DNA of 64,000 nucleotides from WHSW01 sp963828755 (lineage in GTDB: Bacteria > Actinomycetota > Thermoleophilia > Solirubrobacterales > 70-9). Within the stretch, counting starts at the first letter, position 1. The number at the start of each line of letters is the position of its first letter. A program made the translations under genes and the position numbers. Of this stretch, positions 18,362-26,979 are shown piece after piece. The stretch covers positions 1-64,000 of the forward strand of contig CAWHFY010000022.1 in assembly GCA_963828755.1 (NCBI GenBank), written 5' to 3'. The notes beneath the pieces were generated by a model that worked only from the letters and a program-made list of their open reading frames with translations, did not search any database and was not told the DNA's origin.

Positions 18362-19258
18362 ATGGCGCGGGGGATAGGTTTTCGTCCGGTGCTCCCCGTT
18401 TGCCGCTCGCCGCTCGCCGCTCGCGTCGCGGCCGTCGCCGTGGGGGTCGCCGTTGTGGCGGCCAGCGCGCCGGCTCGAGCCGAGGCTCCCGAGGCGCAGT
18501 ATCCGTGGGCGAAGCGGGTCGCGGCGGCAAAGCGGTTCGCCGACGCGCGCGCCGGACGGGTTTCGTTCGCGGTGGTCGACGAGTCGGGGCGCATGCGAGG
18601 TTCCCATCCGGACCGCGTCCACAACTCCGCGAGCGTGGTCAAGGTCCTGTTCATGGTCACCCTGCTGCGCCAGAAGGACGTCCGCGACGACGCGCTGACC
18701 AGCGGCGAGCGCCATCTCCTCGGACCGATGATCAAGCGCTCGGACGACGCCGCGGCGACCGCCGTCTACAACCGGGTCGGCGAGCGGGCGCTGTACCGGG
18801 TCGCCGACGACGCGGGGCTCGACCACTTCAGCACCCAGCCGATCTGGGGGCTGACGACGATCACCGCCGGCAGCCAGGCGCGGTTCATGTACCGGCTCCA
18901 GAGCCTGGTCCCGAAGCGGCACCGCGACTACGCGATGCACCTGCTCACCCAGATCGTGAGCTGGCAGCGCTGGGGGATCCCCCCGGTCGCCCCGGGCGGC
19001 TGGAAGCTGCACTTCAAGGGCGGCTGGTCGGGCGCGCCGAGCTGGCGGGTCAACCAGGTGATGCTGCTGCGCCGCCCGCCGCGGCGCTTCTCGGTCGCGA
19101 TCCTGACCCGCGAGCAGCCCTCGATGGCCTACGGCGAGCAGTCGATCGAGGGCGTCGCGAAGCGGCTACTAGCCCACTACAACCGCGACAGCCGCTGCAG
19201 CAGGTCGCCGAGGATGCGGGCGGTAGCGCCCCAGATCAGGTGCTCGCCGATCAGGTAG
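18362..19258 (+). CDS. Secreted class A beta-lactamase-like serine hydrolase
   Basis: About 298 residues with an N-terminal signal (RVAAVAVGVAVVAASAPARA). The active-site triplet of the penicillin-binding fold is visible: SVVK (SxxK) near residue 88, SDD at the SDN position near 121, and FKGGWSG as the KTG-like strand. The usual beta-lactamase omega-loop Glu is not obvious, so a DD-peptidase/esterase-like role is as likely. The signal region contains a GCCGCTC heptamer tandem repeat. The last ~27 codons run over the convergent Nudix gene and may reflect a missed stop or frameshift. Confidence 0.7.
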   Translation: MARGIGFRPVLPVCRSPLAARVAAVAVGVAVVAASAPARAEAPEAQYPWAKRVAAAKRFADARAGRVSFAVVDESGRMRGSHPDRVHNSASVVKVLFMVTLLRQKDVRDDALTSGERHLLGPMIKRSDDAAATAVYNRVGERALYRVADDAGLDHFSTQPIWGLTTITAGSQARFMYRLQSLVPKRHRDYAMHLLTQIVSWQRWGIPPVAPGGWKLHFKGGWSGAPSWRVNQVMLLRRPPRRFSVAILTREQPSMAYGEQSIEGVAKRLLAHYNRDSRCSRSPRMRAVAPQIRCSPIR

Positions 19259-19740
19259 GTCGGGGTGCGGATCGGGACCCCGCGCCGCACCAGGCGGCGC
19301 ATCGCGAAGCCCTCGCGCAGCTGCTCGACTCTGAACGCGAGCACGGTCTCGACCTCGGCCGGGTTTGGCTCGAGCTCGCGCAGGTCGCCGACCAGGCCGA
19401 CGAACGGGTGGACCTTGTAGCTGGTGACGAAGGTTCCGATCGGCGGCAGTGCTCCGATCACCTCGACCTCGGTGCGGTCGAGGCCGATCTCTTCCTCGGC
19501 CTCGCGCAGCGCCGTCTGCATCAGCGACTCATCGGCGTCGCGCCGGCCGCCGGGAAACGAGATCTCGCCGGCATGACGGCGCAGGTCGGCGCGGCGCTCG
19601 GTGAACACCAGCCCCGGGTCGCCGGGGTAGCCGTAGAGCGCCACCAGGACCGCCGCCTCGGTGCGGCCGTGGGCGTCGAGCGCCGCCGCCTCCTCGGGCG
19701 ACAGCAACGCGGCGCGCAGGTCGTCGACCCCTTCGTTCAT
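19177..19740 (-). CDS. NUDIX hydrolase, CoA pyrophosphatase-like
   Basis: 187 residues. The Nudix box is intact (GGRRDADESLMQTALREAEE then EIGL). It is preceded by the UPF0035-type signature LVFTERRADLRRHAGEISFP that marks CoA/acyl-CoA pyrophosphatases (NudL type). Predicted to cleave CoA into 4'-phosphopantetheine and 3',5'-ADP with Mg or Mn. ATG 19740 is the start. The 3' end overlaps the convergent serine hydrolase ORF by 82 bases. Confidence 0.85.
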   Translation of the reverse strand: MNEGVDDLRAALLSPEEAAALDAHGRTEAAVLVALYGYPGDPGLVFTERRADLRRHAGEISFPGGRRDADESLMQTALREAEEEIGLDRTEVEVIGALPPIGTFVTSYKVHPFVGLVGDLRELEPNPAEVETVLAFRVEQLREGFAMRRLVRRGVPIRTPTYLIGEHLIWGATARILGDLLQRLSRL

Positions 19741-19742
19741 AC

Positions 19743-19797
19743 AAGCGGCCTCAACGACGGCCGCGCTGGGCTTCGTCCTGCGGACTCCGCCTCACAG
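19743..19797 (+). repeat. REP-like intergenic element, family R1 (copy 2)
   Basis: Fills the gap between the Nudix and SDR genes. It reads GCCTCAACGACGGCCGCG, then GGCTTCGTCCTG and GGACTCCGCCTCA, the cleanest copy seen. Opposite orientation to copy 1. Confidence 0.6.
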
Positions 19798-20598
19798 GAT
19801 CACCTGCACCGTGCCACCGTCGACCGACCAGGCCGCGCCGGCGACGTAGGAGGCGCGCTCAGAGGCGAGGAAGGCGATCGCCGCCGCCACCTCCTCGGCC
19901 TCGGCGAGGCGGCCGATCGGCCGCTTCGAGCCGGCCGCCTCGAGCGCCGCCTCGCGGCTGTCGTGGCCGCCGTGCTCGGCCGACTGGTCGAGCAGCCCTC
20001 CCTCCGCCATCCAAAGCTCCGACTTCGCCGGGCCGGGGCAGATGGCGTTGACGAGCACGCCGCTGGCCGCGTAGCGGTCGGCGAACAGGCGCGAGAGCGA
20101 GAGCTCGGCGGCCTTGGCGACCGAATACTCGGGCATGCTCGCCGACGGACGCTTGCCGGCGGTCGAGGAGACGTTGACGATCCGCCCCCAGCCGCGCTCG
20201 GCCATCGCCGGGGCCGCGGCGCGCATCGCCCGCAGCGGCGCCATCACGTTCAGCTCCCAGGCGGCGTACCAATCGGACTCGGGGACGTCGTCGAGGTCGC
20301 GCCAGCGGGCGGTGCCGGCGTTGTTGACGAGTACGTCGAGGCTGCCGAACGCTTCCTCGGCCGTGGCGAGCAATCGCTCGCCGGCGTCGGGCTCGGTCAC
20401 GTCGAGGGCCAGCTGAGCGACCTTGGCGCCGCCGCTCGCGTCGCGGCATTGCTCGGCGGCGGCGGCGAGCTGCTCCGCGCCGCGGGCGACAAGCAGCACC
20501 GAGGCGCCCTCGGCGGCGAGCAAACGCGCGGTCTCGAGGCCGATCCCGCGGCTCGCCCCGGTGATCGCGCAGGCGCGTCCGCTGAGCCCGAGGTCCAC
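19792..20598 (-). CDS. Short-chain dehydrogenase/reductase (SDR)
   Basis: 268 residues with the full classical SDR pattern: TGASRGIGLETAR for the cofactor, NNAGTARW, catalytic Ser in IVNVSSTAGKRP, YSVAK (YxxxK), and ICPGPAKSELW. The first strand lacks an acidic residue that would clearly favour NAD over NADP. Substrate unknown. GTG 20598 starts 3 bases after the OsmC stop, so SDR, OsmC and adenosyltransferase genes look co-transcribed. Confidence 0.88.
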   Translation of the reverse strand: MDLGLSGRACAITGASRGIGLETARLLAAEGASVLLVARGAEQLAAAAEQCRDASGGAKVAQLALDVTEPDAGERLLATAEEAFGSLDVLVNNAGTARWRDLDDVPESDWYAAWELNVMAPLRAMRAAAPAMAERGWGRIVNVSSTAGKRPSASMPEYSVAKAAELSLSRLFADRYAASGVLVNAICPGPAKSELWMAEGGLLDQSAEHGGHDSREAALEAAGSKRPIGRLAEAEEVAAAIAFLASERASYVAGAAWSVDGGTVQVIL

Positions 20599-20600
20599 GC

Positions 20601-20997
20601 TCAGCCGCTCTCGATCCGGTCGTGGATCACGACCTCGCCCGTGAGCGCCCGGTGGACCGGGCACTTGCCCGCGATCACGAGCAGGCGGTCGCGCTGCTCG
20701 TCGCTGAGCGGCGCCGGGATTCGCAGCGAGACGGTGATCTCCTCGAACGCCGAGCCACGGCCCTGCTCGATCTCGACCTCGCACATCGACCGCGCCCAGC
20801 TCCCAGCCCTTGCGCGCCGCGTACATCTCGCAGGTGATTGCGGTGCAGGCGGCAAGCCCGATCGCGGCGGCGCGGGTTGGGCTGGTGCCGCGACCGTTGC
20901 CCCCGAGCTCGACCGGCTCGTCGATCACGATCGTGTGGCCCGTGTCGGTCTCGACCTCGTGCGTGTAGCCGTCGCGGCGGCGGGCGACGACGCGCAC
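20601..20997 (-). CDS. OsmC-family peroxide-reducing protein (frameshifted)
   Basis: About 132 residues. ARRRDGYTHEVETDTGHTI and GLAACTAITCEMYAARKG contain the first redox Cys; the second frame supplies EEITVSLRIPAP and AGKCPVHRALTGEV with the second Cys. One base shift near 20790 separates the halves. OsmC/Ohr proteins detoxify organic hydroperoxides. Start GTG 20997 lies one base after the adenosyltransferase stop. Confidence 0.8.
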
Positions 20998-20998
20998 G

Positions 20999-21577
20999 TC
21001 AGGCCTTCGGCTGCTCGCGCTCGCGGCCGGCGAACAGCTCGGGCTCGACGGTGTCGCTGGCGCGAGCGAGCGCGTAGGCGGCGTCGGACGCGCGGTTGAG
21101 GAAGGTGAGCAGGTCGGCCGAGAGCACGCCGTCGCCGCCGTCGAGCGCGACCGCGCGACGCTCGGCGCGGCGCAGGATCGCTCGGGCGAGGTCGAGCTGG
21201 GCTGACAGCTGGGTGCCGCCGGGGATCACGAACTTCGGCGGTAGCTCGACCCGCTCCATATAGCGGTCGATCAGCGTCTCGAGCTCGACCGTCATCTCCG
21301 GCGTGACCCGGCTGACGCCGTCGACGAGGCGCTCGGCGGCATCGGGCGCGGTCGCGAGTTCGGCGCCGGCGATGAACAGGTCGTCCTGGAGGCGGAGGAT
21401 GTCGGCCGCGATCTCGCCGACGTCGGTCCCGCAGAGCGAGCGCGCGACGCCGAGCGCAGAGGCGGCCTCGTCGAGGGCGCCGTACGCCTCGGTGCGAGCG
21501 TCGGACTTCGCCACGCGGCCGCCGTACCAGAGCGAGGTGGTCCCGTCGTCGCCCTTCTTCGTGTAGATGCGGGTCAC
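20999..21577 (-). CDS. PduO-type ATP:cob(I)alamin adenosyltransferase
   Basis: 192 residues. IYTKKGDDGTTSLWYGGRVAKSD binds ATP, then LQDDLFIAGAELA, FVIPGGTQLSAQLDLARAI and the RRAERR signature near residue 140. It makes adenosylcobalamin, cofactor of methylmalonyl-CoA mutase or other B12 enzymes. First gene of a minus-strand set with OsmC and SDR. A short CGCTCG-rich repeat lies just upstream (21590-21620). Confidence 0.92.
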   Translation of the reverse strand: MTRIYTKKGDDGTTSLWYGGRVAKSDARTEAYGALDEAASALGVARSLCGTDVGEIAADILRLQDDLFIAGAELATAPDAAERLVDGVSRVTPEMTVELETLIDRYMERVELPPKFVIPGGTQLSAQLDLARAILRRAERRAVALDGGDGVLSADLLTFLNRASDAAYALARASDTVEPELFAGREREQPKA

Positions 21578-21623
21578 GGCCCGACGTTATCGCCGCTCGG
21601 CGATCGCCGCTCGCCCGCCGTGC

Positions 21624-22878
21624 CTACTCGAGCGGGTTGAAGACGATCCCGGTGAGCAGCTTGGGGAAGAAGTAGGTCGACTTCGGCGGCATCGTCTCGC
21701 CTGCGGCCGCGACGTCGCGGACCTGCTGGACCGGCGTCGGGCGCATCAAGAAGGCGGCGTGGATGCCGTCGTCGAGCGCCTCGATCGCTTTCTCCGCCGA
21801 CGCCGTGTAGGAGATCCCGCGCTTCGCCTCGATGTCGTCGGCGCTCATGGCGAGCGCGCCGCGCAGCAGCAGGGCCTCGAGGATCGCTGCGTCGAGCTCG
21901 CGAAACGGCTGCGAGACGCCGGGAATCTCGCGCTCGAGCCCGGACGGGTCCTTGAGCCGCAGCCGGTAGGCCTGGCGGTGGTGGGCATCGATGTAGCCGA
22001 AGACGCCGATGCCCTCGTGCTCCGGCCGGGTCGAGCTGGTCGAGCGCCACCTCCGTGACCTCGAAGTGCTCGTGGATCGCGTCGCGAAGGGCCGCCTGGG
22101 CCCCGGAGTCGCCGAGGTTGGACAGCAGGCGGTGATACCCGAACACGGTCAGCCCGGGGTCGGCGAGCGAGACGAGCGCCATCAGCGTGTAACGGTGCGG
22201 GCCGTCGCCGCCGATCGCGTCGGCGTATGTGCGCGCCGTCTCGTAGCGGTGATGGCCGTCGGCGATCAGCAACTCCGACTCGGCCAGTTCGGCGGCCACC
22301 GCGCGGTGGGCCTCGGCGTCGTCGATCCGCCAGATGCGGTGGGTCGTGCCCTCGTCGTCGGTCACCTCGCCCCACGGCTCGCCGCGGGTGTAGCCCTCGA
22401 CGTGGCGCCAGGCATCGCCCTCGTGCAGCGAGAAGATCGGCGACATGTTGTGGCGGGTCGCCTCGGTGAGGCGGAGGCGGTCCTGCTTCGGCCCCGGCTG
22501 GGTGCGCTCGTGTGGGCGCACGAGCCCCGGGCCGTAGGGCGTCACCCGGACTCGGCAGAGGAGGCCGCGCCGGATGGCGCGAGTGCCGTCGGGGGCGTCG
22601 TACTCCTGAGTCAGGGCCCAGAGCGCCGGCTCGCGGTCGGCGCGGAGGATGCCCTGCAGCCTCCACTCCTCGAGCGTCTCGGCGGCGTGCTCGTACGGAT
22701 CGCCGCCCCCGGGCGCGCGCGGCAGGTCGACCTCGACCACGTTGAATGGCGAACGGGTGAGCAGCTCCGCCCGCTGCGCCGCGTCGATCACGTCGTACGG
22801 CGGAGCGACCACGTCGGCCAGTGCCGGGACCGCGGCGAGGTTGTAGTGCAGCGCGTTGAGCGGGCGGACCTCGGCCAT
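21624..22878 (-). CDS. DUF1015-family protein (frameshifted)
   Basis: About 417 residues. The N-terminus (VRPLNALHYN, VVAPPYDVI) and the LLIADGHHRYETA segment identify the DUF1015 family, widespread and of unknown function. One extra G near 22030 breaks the frame; after it, the second frame reads FGYIDAHHRQAYRLRLKD and ends YFFPKLLTGIVFNPLE. ATG 22878 is chosen because it directly precedes the conserved EVRPLN. Confidence 0.8.
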
Positions 22879-23077
22879 CGGGCGCGCAACCCTAGCGGGC
22901 GCCCGCGGACGCCTCCGTGGTGCGCGCGCACTCGGTCTCGCGCCGCGATCAGTCGACAATCGTGGCAGCACGCGATCGAGGCGCAGGACCACCTCGCGGC
23001 CGAGGCCAGGCGGGGGGAGGAACTCGTCCAGCCGCTCGAGGCAATCGCCGCGCGGGTCGAAATCGGAGCCCGGCTAG

Positions 23078-23518
23078 TTAGCCGGATCGCTCGCGAAACC
23101 AGGCGCCGACCGCCTCGACCCCGAGCCGTTGGTCCTCGCCGCCGCCGAGGTCGCCGAGCGGCCCGCTGCCGCGCATCATCATCAGCTTCAGCTTCTCGCC
23201 GTCCGCGGTTCGTAGCTTCACGGTCACCGCGGACCGGTCCATGATCGCCGCGCTGACCTGAGCCCAGCCGCCGCCGGCTCCGTCGGCGCTGGCGTCGGCG
23301 ATCCGCTCGGGCGGCAGCGAGATCGGCTCGCCGTCGGGCTCGAAGCGCCGGGTCATCCCCTGCACGATCAGGCGGGCGTCGGTGACGCCGATGGCGACCT
23401 GGCGGCCCTTGAACATGGTCTGTTGGGTGGCGACGCAGCTGCCGCGCAGCGTCTCGCCCGGCTCGAGCGCGGGCTCAAGGGCGGTGCGGAGCTTGTCGCC
23501 GAGCTCGGCCGTGACCGC
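23078..23518 (-). CDS. Conserved hypothetical, PH-like membrane-trafficking-type domain
   Basis: About 145 residues of no named family that I recognise. LEPGETLRGSCVATQQTMF, VAIGVTDARLIVQGM and ISLPPERIADAS look like actinobacterial short PH-type (YdbT/DUF-like) domains in which a DNA-facing lysine patch is absent. MMMRGSGPLGDLGGGEDQ is Met/Gly rich. No standard start codon precedes the conserved region without running into the upstream lipoprotein gene, so the start is unresolved; a frameshift there is possible. Confidence 0.5.
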   Translation of the reverse strand, partial: AVTAELGDKLRTALEPALEPGETLRGSCVATQQTMFKGRQVAIGVTDARLIVQGMTRRFEPDGEPISLPPERIADASADGAGGGWAQVSAAIMDRSAVTVKLRTADGEKLKLMMMRGSGPLGDLGGGEDQRLGVEAVGAWFRERSG

Positions 23519-23519
23519 C

Positions 23520-23855
23520 TCAGCAGCTGTCGGCGACGATCTGTGAGATCGGTGTGTCGGGATTGGCGCTGGCGGCGTCGATCGCGACCCCGACTTGGAA
23601 GTCGCCGCCGGGCGCGGCGTCAACTCCGTCACAGGCGGGGTTGTCGTCGACCGCCTGCTGCACGGCATCGATCTGGTCGGGGATCGAGGCGGCGATGAAC
23701 TCGCTGGCGGTCAGCTCCGAGGAGCCGCCGGTCGACCCCTGGGCGCCCGATGTTCCGGAGGCTCCCGTGGTCGATGAAGTGGTCTCGTCGTCGCCTCCGC
23801 AAGCGGCGAGAGCGAGGGCGAGCAAGGCGGCGAAAAGCGCTGCGGCGACTCTCAT
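23520..23855 (-). CDS. Small secreted lipoprotein
   Basis: 111 residues. A signal peptide ends in the lipobox LALAAC, then an acidic and Ser/Thr/Gly-rich linker (GGDDETTSSTTGASGTSG), then a compact domain (SEFIAASIPDQIDAVQQAVDD) with two Cys (DNPACDG and the C-terminal DSC) that could form a disulfide. No assigned function. ATG 23855. The tRNA-Pro gene lies 18 bases upstream. Confidence 0.65.
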   Translation of the reverse strand: MRVAAALFAALLALALAACGGDDETTSSTTGASGTSGAQGSTGGSSELTASEFIAASIPDQIDAVQQAVDDNPACDGVDAAPGGDFQVGVAIDAASANPDTPISQIVADSC

Positions 23856-23873
23856 TGCGCGAGTCTATGTCAG

Positions 23874-23947
23874 TCGGGGCGCCCGGATTTGAACCGGGGA
23901 CCCCCTGCTCCCAAAGCAGGTGCGCTACCAGGCTGCGCCACGCCCCG
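23874..23947 (-). tRNA. tRNA-Pro(TGG)
   Basis: Seven-base acceptor CGGGGCG/CGCCCCG, D-arm with AGCCTGGTA, anticodon stem CCTGC/GCAGG around TTTGGGA (anticodon TGG), T-arm GGTTCAAATCC. 74 bases, CCA not encoded. Confidence 0.93.
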
Positions 23948-24078
23948 AGGGACCCGAGTCTAGACCGGCCGCCAGCCGGCTCGCACCGGCGATGAGGCCG
24001 CATAGGGTGGCAAACGTTCGGTTCGGCGTCCCGAGCCGCAGGGTAGGGTGGGGGAGCGACGGCGAAGAGGAGGAGACG

Positions 24079-24468
24079 ATGGATTTCAAGAAGCTCACCG
24101 ACAAGGCCAAGGGCCTCGTCGACAAGCGCGGCGGGACCGAGAGTCTCAAGGAAGACGCCGAGGAGCTTAAGTCGATCGCCTCCAGCAAGGGCAGCCTCAG
24201 CGACAAGGCGAAGGCGGCGGTCGAGGCGATCAAGGATCCAGGCGACGACGACCCGACCCCGGCGCAGCCGGCGCCATCCACCCCGGCCGCGCAGGCGACC
24301 CCCGACGCGGCGGACCGCGCCGCGGCGAAGGTCGACGGCGAGGAGCGCGGCAAGCACGGCCACGGCCAGGGCGGCCACGGTCGCGGTGGTCGTGGCGGCG
24401 GCGGCGGTGGTGGCCGAGGTCGCGGCGGCGACCGGCGCGGTGGCAGGGACGGCGACCCCGCGGCCTGA
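24079..24468 (+). CDS. MT0933-antitoxin-like small protein with Gly/His/Arg-rich tail
   Basis: 129 residues. The N-terminal half (MDFKKLTDKAKGLVDK, SLSDKAKAAVEAIKD) is helical and Lys rich like the MT0933/Rv0909 antitoxin-like family. A Pro/Ala linker follows, and a tail of Gly, Arg and His repeats (GHGQGGHGRGGRGGGGG) suggests nucleic-acid binding or disorder. No toxin partner is next door, so an antitoxin role is doubtful. ATG 24079 has GAGGAG 7-8 bases upstream. Confidence 0.6.
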   Translation: MDFKKLTDKAKGLVDKRGGTESLKEDAEELKSIASSKGSLSDKAKAAVEAIKDPGDDDPTPAQPAPSTPAAQATPDAADRAAAKVDGEERGKHGHGQGGHGRGGRGGGGGGGRGRGGDRRGGRDGDPAA

Positions 24469-24481
24469 TCTGACCCTGGGC

Positions 24482-24501
24482 CTCCGTAGCTCAGCTGGAC
24501 C
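24482..24501 (+). other. 5' fragment of a tRNA-Arg-like gene
   Basis: GCCTCCGTAGCTCAGCTGGA matches the first 20 bases of the intact tRNA-Arg at 25382 at 19 positions. After it, the D-arm and rest do not continue; instead a small palindrome ATTCG-ACTC-CGAAT follows. It looks like a truncated tRNA, perhaps tRNA-Arg(CCG). Confidence 0.45.
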
Positions 24502-24708
24502 TCATTCGACTCCGAATCAGGGCCATCCTTCACCCATCGATCGCCGCAGGCCTATGCGGACCCCATACACTGTCTGGGCGCCGCTTCTAGGTTCTTCAGT
24601 TGTCCCTCAGCCTTTTGCGCGGTCCGGAGAGAGGGCGACAGATTGAGGACCGATGACTGAGACTCAGGCGAGGGCCACCTTGGCCAGCGCAGCGGGGACA
24701 ACGGCAGC

Positions 24709-25074
24709 GTGGCGCACGCGGACATACCGCAGGTCGCGCAGATTTCCCGGGCGATGGTTGCGCTGTATAAAGAATTGTTCGGGCGCGGTCCGACCAGGAT
24801 CAACACGCATTGGTGCAGTTCCGACATCCTGGTGTGTGTGCTCGAAGAGACGCTCACCACCGCCGAGCGGACCCTCAAGGAGATGGGTGAGCATCGTCGG
24901 CTCCTCGATACGCGAATGCTCTTTCAGTACTCGAAGGTCGACCGCTTTGTCGCGCCGGTCGAGCGCATCACCGGACGCCAGGTCCGCTCGTTCATCGCCG
25001 GCATCGACACGAATAAGGACATCTCGATCGGGACGTTCCTGCTCGAGTCCCAAGGGGACGCACCGAGCGACTAG
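24709..25074 (+). CDS. DUF2294 family protein
   Basis: 121 residues. Family features: ISRAMVALYKELFGRGPTRI, LTTAERTLKEMGEHRRLLDTR, and VERITGRQVRSFIAGID. DUF2294 proteins are small, cytoplasmic and of unknown function, also found in Bacillus and cyanobacteria. GTG 24709 is the assumed start. A second, diverged member lies at 35905-36267. Confidence 0.75.
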   Translation: MAHADIPQVAQISRAMVALYKELFGRGPTRINTHWCSSDILVCVLEETLTTAERTLKEMGEHRRLLDTRMLFQYSKVDRFVAPVERITGRQVRSFIAGIDTNKDISIGTFLLESQGDAPSD

Positions 25075-25381
25075 ATGACGTCGCCCGTGGGCGATGCTGA
25101 GCCGATCCGGCCGCAGGCCCACGAGATCACCCGAGGATCGCGGCCACACGGTCGACGCCTTCATGCCTCGACCCTGCGGTCATGGCGCGTGCCGCTATCC
25201 GGAGCCGTCGCGCGTCTACCAGGGCGCGAGCGGCGACTGACCGCGAGCCACGTCGAGGCCTACGATCGACGCTTGGAGGCACTGGTTGGCACTGGCGGAC
25301 CTTGAGCGGCCGGATTCTCGCCGTCGCAGGAACCAGTCCAGATAGGAAGAGCCGCAAGTCCAAGCCGTAATCTGCACCATG
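25075..25381 (+). other. Intergenic gap, nothing recognised
   Basis: 307 bases between the DUF2294 gene and tRNA-Arg. Open frames here are short and partly antisense to the tRNA; no family or repeat was identified. Confidence 0.5.
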
Positions 25382-25455
25382 GCCCCCGTAGCTCAGCTGG
25401 ATAGAGCGGCGGACTTCTAATCCGCAGGTCGCACGTTCGAATCGTGCCGGGGGCG
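25382..25455 (+). tRNA. tRNA-Arg(TCT)
   Basis: Acceptor GCCCCCG/CGGGGGC, D-arm GCTCAGCTGGATAGAGC, anticodon stem GCGGA/TCCGC around CTTCTAA (anticodon TCT), T-arm CGTTCGAATCG. 74 bases, no CCA. Confidence 0.95.
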
Positions 25456-25514
25456 CTCGGCGAGCGTGCCCAGCTCGGAAATCGCGTTGGCGGTCGCTAG
25501 ATTGGGCCTCTCGC

Positions 25515-25588
25515 GGTGGACGTAGCTCAGTTGGTAGAGCTCCTGGTTGTGGTCCAGGCGGTCGTGGGTTCGAGTCCCATCGTCCACC
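25515..25588 (+). tRNA. tRNA-His(GTG)
   Basis: Acceptor GTGGACG/CGTCCAC with an extra 5' G (25515) opposite C73 as expected for tRNA-His, D-arm GCTCAGTTGGTAGAGC, anticodon stem CCTGG/CCAGG around TTGTGGT (anticodon GTG), T-arm GGTTCGAGTCC. Confidence 0.95.
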
Positions 25589-25722
25589 CCTCTTAGGCAA
25601 GCCGGTTCCGGCACGATTGGGCGCTGGACGGCGGAGCCCGTGGTACTCCGGGGGGTACTAAGCGAGGCCAGGAAAGGTCCCGTGCGGCCCGAATACCGCG
25701 AGGTGGACGAGCGCAGCCTTCG

Positions 25723-26046
25723 GTGGGAGCAGAGGTTCGAGTGGCCGATGGTCTGCAACGAGCCCGTGCCCTGCTCGAGGAGGCCGGCGTCGACACGGAG
25801 CCGAGCGAAGTCGAGCTCGACCTCGCCTACTGCCGCGAAGAGCTCGAGCGCAAGGACTCCGAAATTCGAGACCTTGAAGAGCGCCTGTCGTTTCTCGAGG
25901 CCGACTCCTCCGGCGTCACGCTCATCACCGGTTCGATCCTTGCCGAGGTCCTCGACGTGCTCCGAGAGATTGCTCCGGATCGGGCCGCCGGTTTCGAGCA
26001 GCGCCTGACCGACCTGCGTAGCGAGCTCCTCCCAGGGGAAGGCTAG
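25723..26046 (+). CDS. Hypothetical coiled-coil protein
   Basis: About 107 residues from GTG 25723 (GTG 25741 is an alternative). The middle is an acidic coiled coil (DLAYCREELERKDSEIRDLE), followed by a helical domain (ILAEVLDVLREIAPDRAAGF). No family recognised. Codon use resembles the neighbours, which supports a real gene. Confidence 0.5.
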   Translation: MGAEVRVADGLQRARALLEEAGVDTEPSEVELDLAYCREELERKDSEIRDLEERLSFLEADSSGVTLITGSILAEVLDVLREIAPDRAAGFEQRLTDLRSELLPGEG

Positions 26047-26232
26047 TGCCGGTCAACCCGGTGACCGCCTCGCAGCCTCGCACGCCGGCCCCGCGATACC
26101 GGAACGGCCGCGAATTCGAGCGATCCCCGCGCGCCGCCCGCACACTCACGCACGCAACCCCCCCCGTCACCCCCTCGCGCGCCGGCCGCGGCGCTTGTAG
26201 GGAACTCCTAGTCACCTAAGAAAAACTGCAGG

Positions 26233-26496
26233 TTGCGATGGCCGCATGAACGGCATACGGTCGCATCCATCTTCAGCTCGATTCACATTGGCAGTATCGA
26301 CTGGGAAGCGATTTCGGCGGTCGTGGGCACGCTCGTCTTCGTGGCGACCCTGGTCCTCGCCTGGTCCACTTGGGAGATGGCGAAAGCGGCGACGGTGCAG
26401 GCAGATACTGCGGTCAAGCTGCTGGACGCCAGCGCGACCGCAATTCCGCGAGTCGTACGCACCGCTAGCAATCCGGTGGCGCCGTGGGCTGCATGA
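26233..26496 (+). CDS. Short membrane-anchored ORF, probably a gene remnant
   Basis: 87 residues. IGSIDWEAISAVVGTLVFVATL is a good transmembrane helix, followed by EMAKAATVQADTAVKLLDAS, a helix that in longer proteins continues. The reading stops soon after, so it looks like the surviving N-terminus of a larger single-pass protein. The start codon is uncertain. Confidence 0.35.
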   Translation: MRWPHERHTVASIFSSIHIGSIDWEAISAVVGTLVFVATLVLAWSTWEMAKAATVQADTAVKLLDASATAIPRVVRTASNPVAPWAA

Positions 26497-26614
26497 CGCT
26501 TTTGTGAGCTCCGCCGCAGGCTCAGCTCCCGGCGTATCGGTCATGTGTCCGTAGATCCTGACCTGCGTGGCCCGTTGGTGATACGGAACGATCTGCCAAG
26601 CGCGAGGTTCACGG

Positions 26615-26860
26615 ATGAGCAATCGAGACAAACCTACGAGCAACCGAATCAGACGGTGGGAGAGGGTGACAAAGCACGCGGAAGGCTTGCGGCTGGAGCC
26701 GAAAGCGGGGCAGAAGACATACCGAGCCACGGTCCACGTGACGATCTTCGCAAAGGACAGGCGCGAAGCCAGGCGGAGGCTGCAGACCGTACGGGGCGGC
26801 GGCGTCGACGTCCTCGTGGACTCGACCGAGGGGCCCGAGGAGGTCGACGCCCCGGGGTAG
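26615..26860 (+). CDS. Small basic hypothetical protein
   Basis: 81 residues from ATG 26615, with GAGG about eight bases upstream. The centre (KTYRATVHVTIFAKDRREAR) looks like an alternating beta strand plus helix; the rest is Arg/Lys rich. No family recognised, and the region is repeat-laden, so it may be spurious. Confidence 0.35.
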   Translation: MSNRDKPTSNRIRRWERVTKHAEGLRLEPKAGQKTYRATVHVTIFAKDRREARRRLQTVRGGGVDVLVDSTEGPEEVDAPG

Positions 26861-26883
26861 GGGCTCGGGTCGTAGACCATCGC

Positions 26884-26920
26884 GAGCGTGACACCGCGCC
26901 GATCGCGTGCGAGAAAAATT
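26884..26920 (+). repeat. Dispersed repeat R4, copy 1
   Basis: Contains GATCGCGTGCGAGAAAA, repeated at 35831-35867 with similar flanks (AGCGTGA upstream, ATT downstream). Both copies translate to IACEK in one frame, so it may be a shared coding remnant. Confidence 0.4.
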
Positions 26921-26979
26921 AGGAGGGGCGGCGAGAACGCCGCCCACTCCGTGCTGTTGCAGCTCCGCGAACTGCGTGC

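Noticed and set aside
24386..24646. ORF running from the Gly-rich gene across the tRNA-Arg fragment
   Set aside because: Alternative frame of the Gly/Arg repeat region; no family or ribosome site.
25127..25758. Minus-strand ORFs with phrases such as RWDSNPRPPG and FERATCGLEVRRS
   Set aside because: They are antisense translations of the tRNA-Arg and tRNA-His genes, a well-known artefact.
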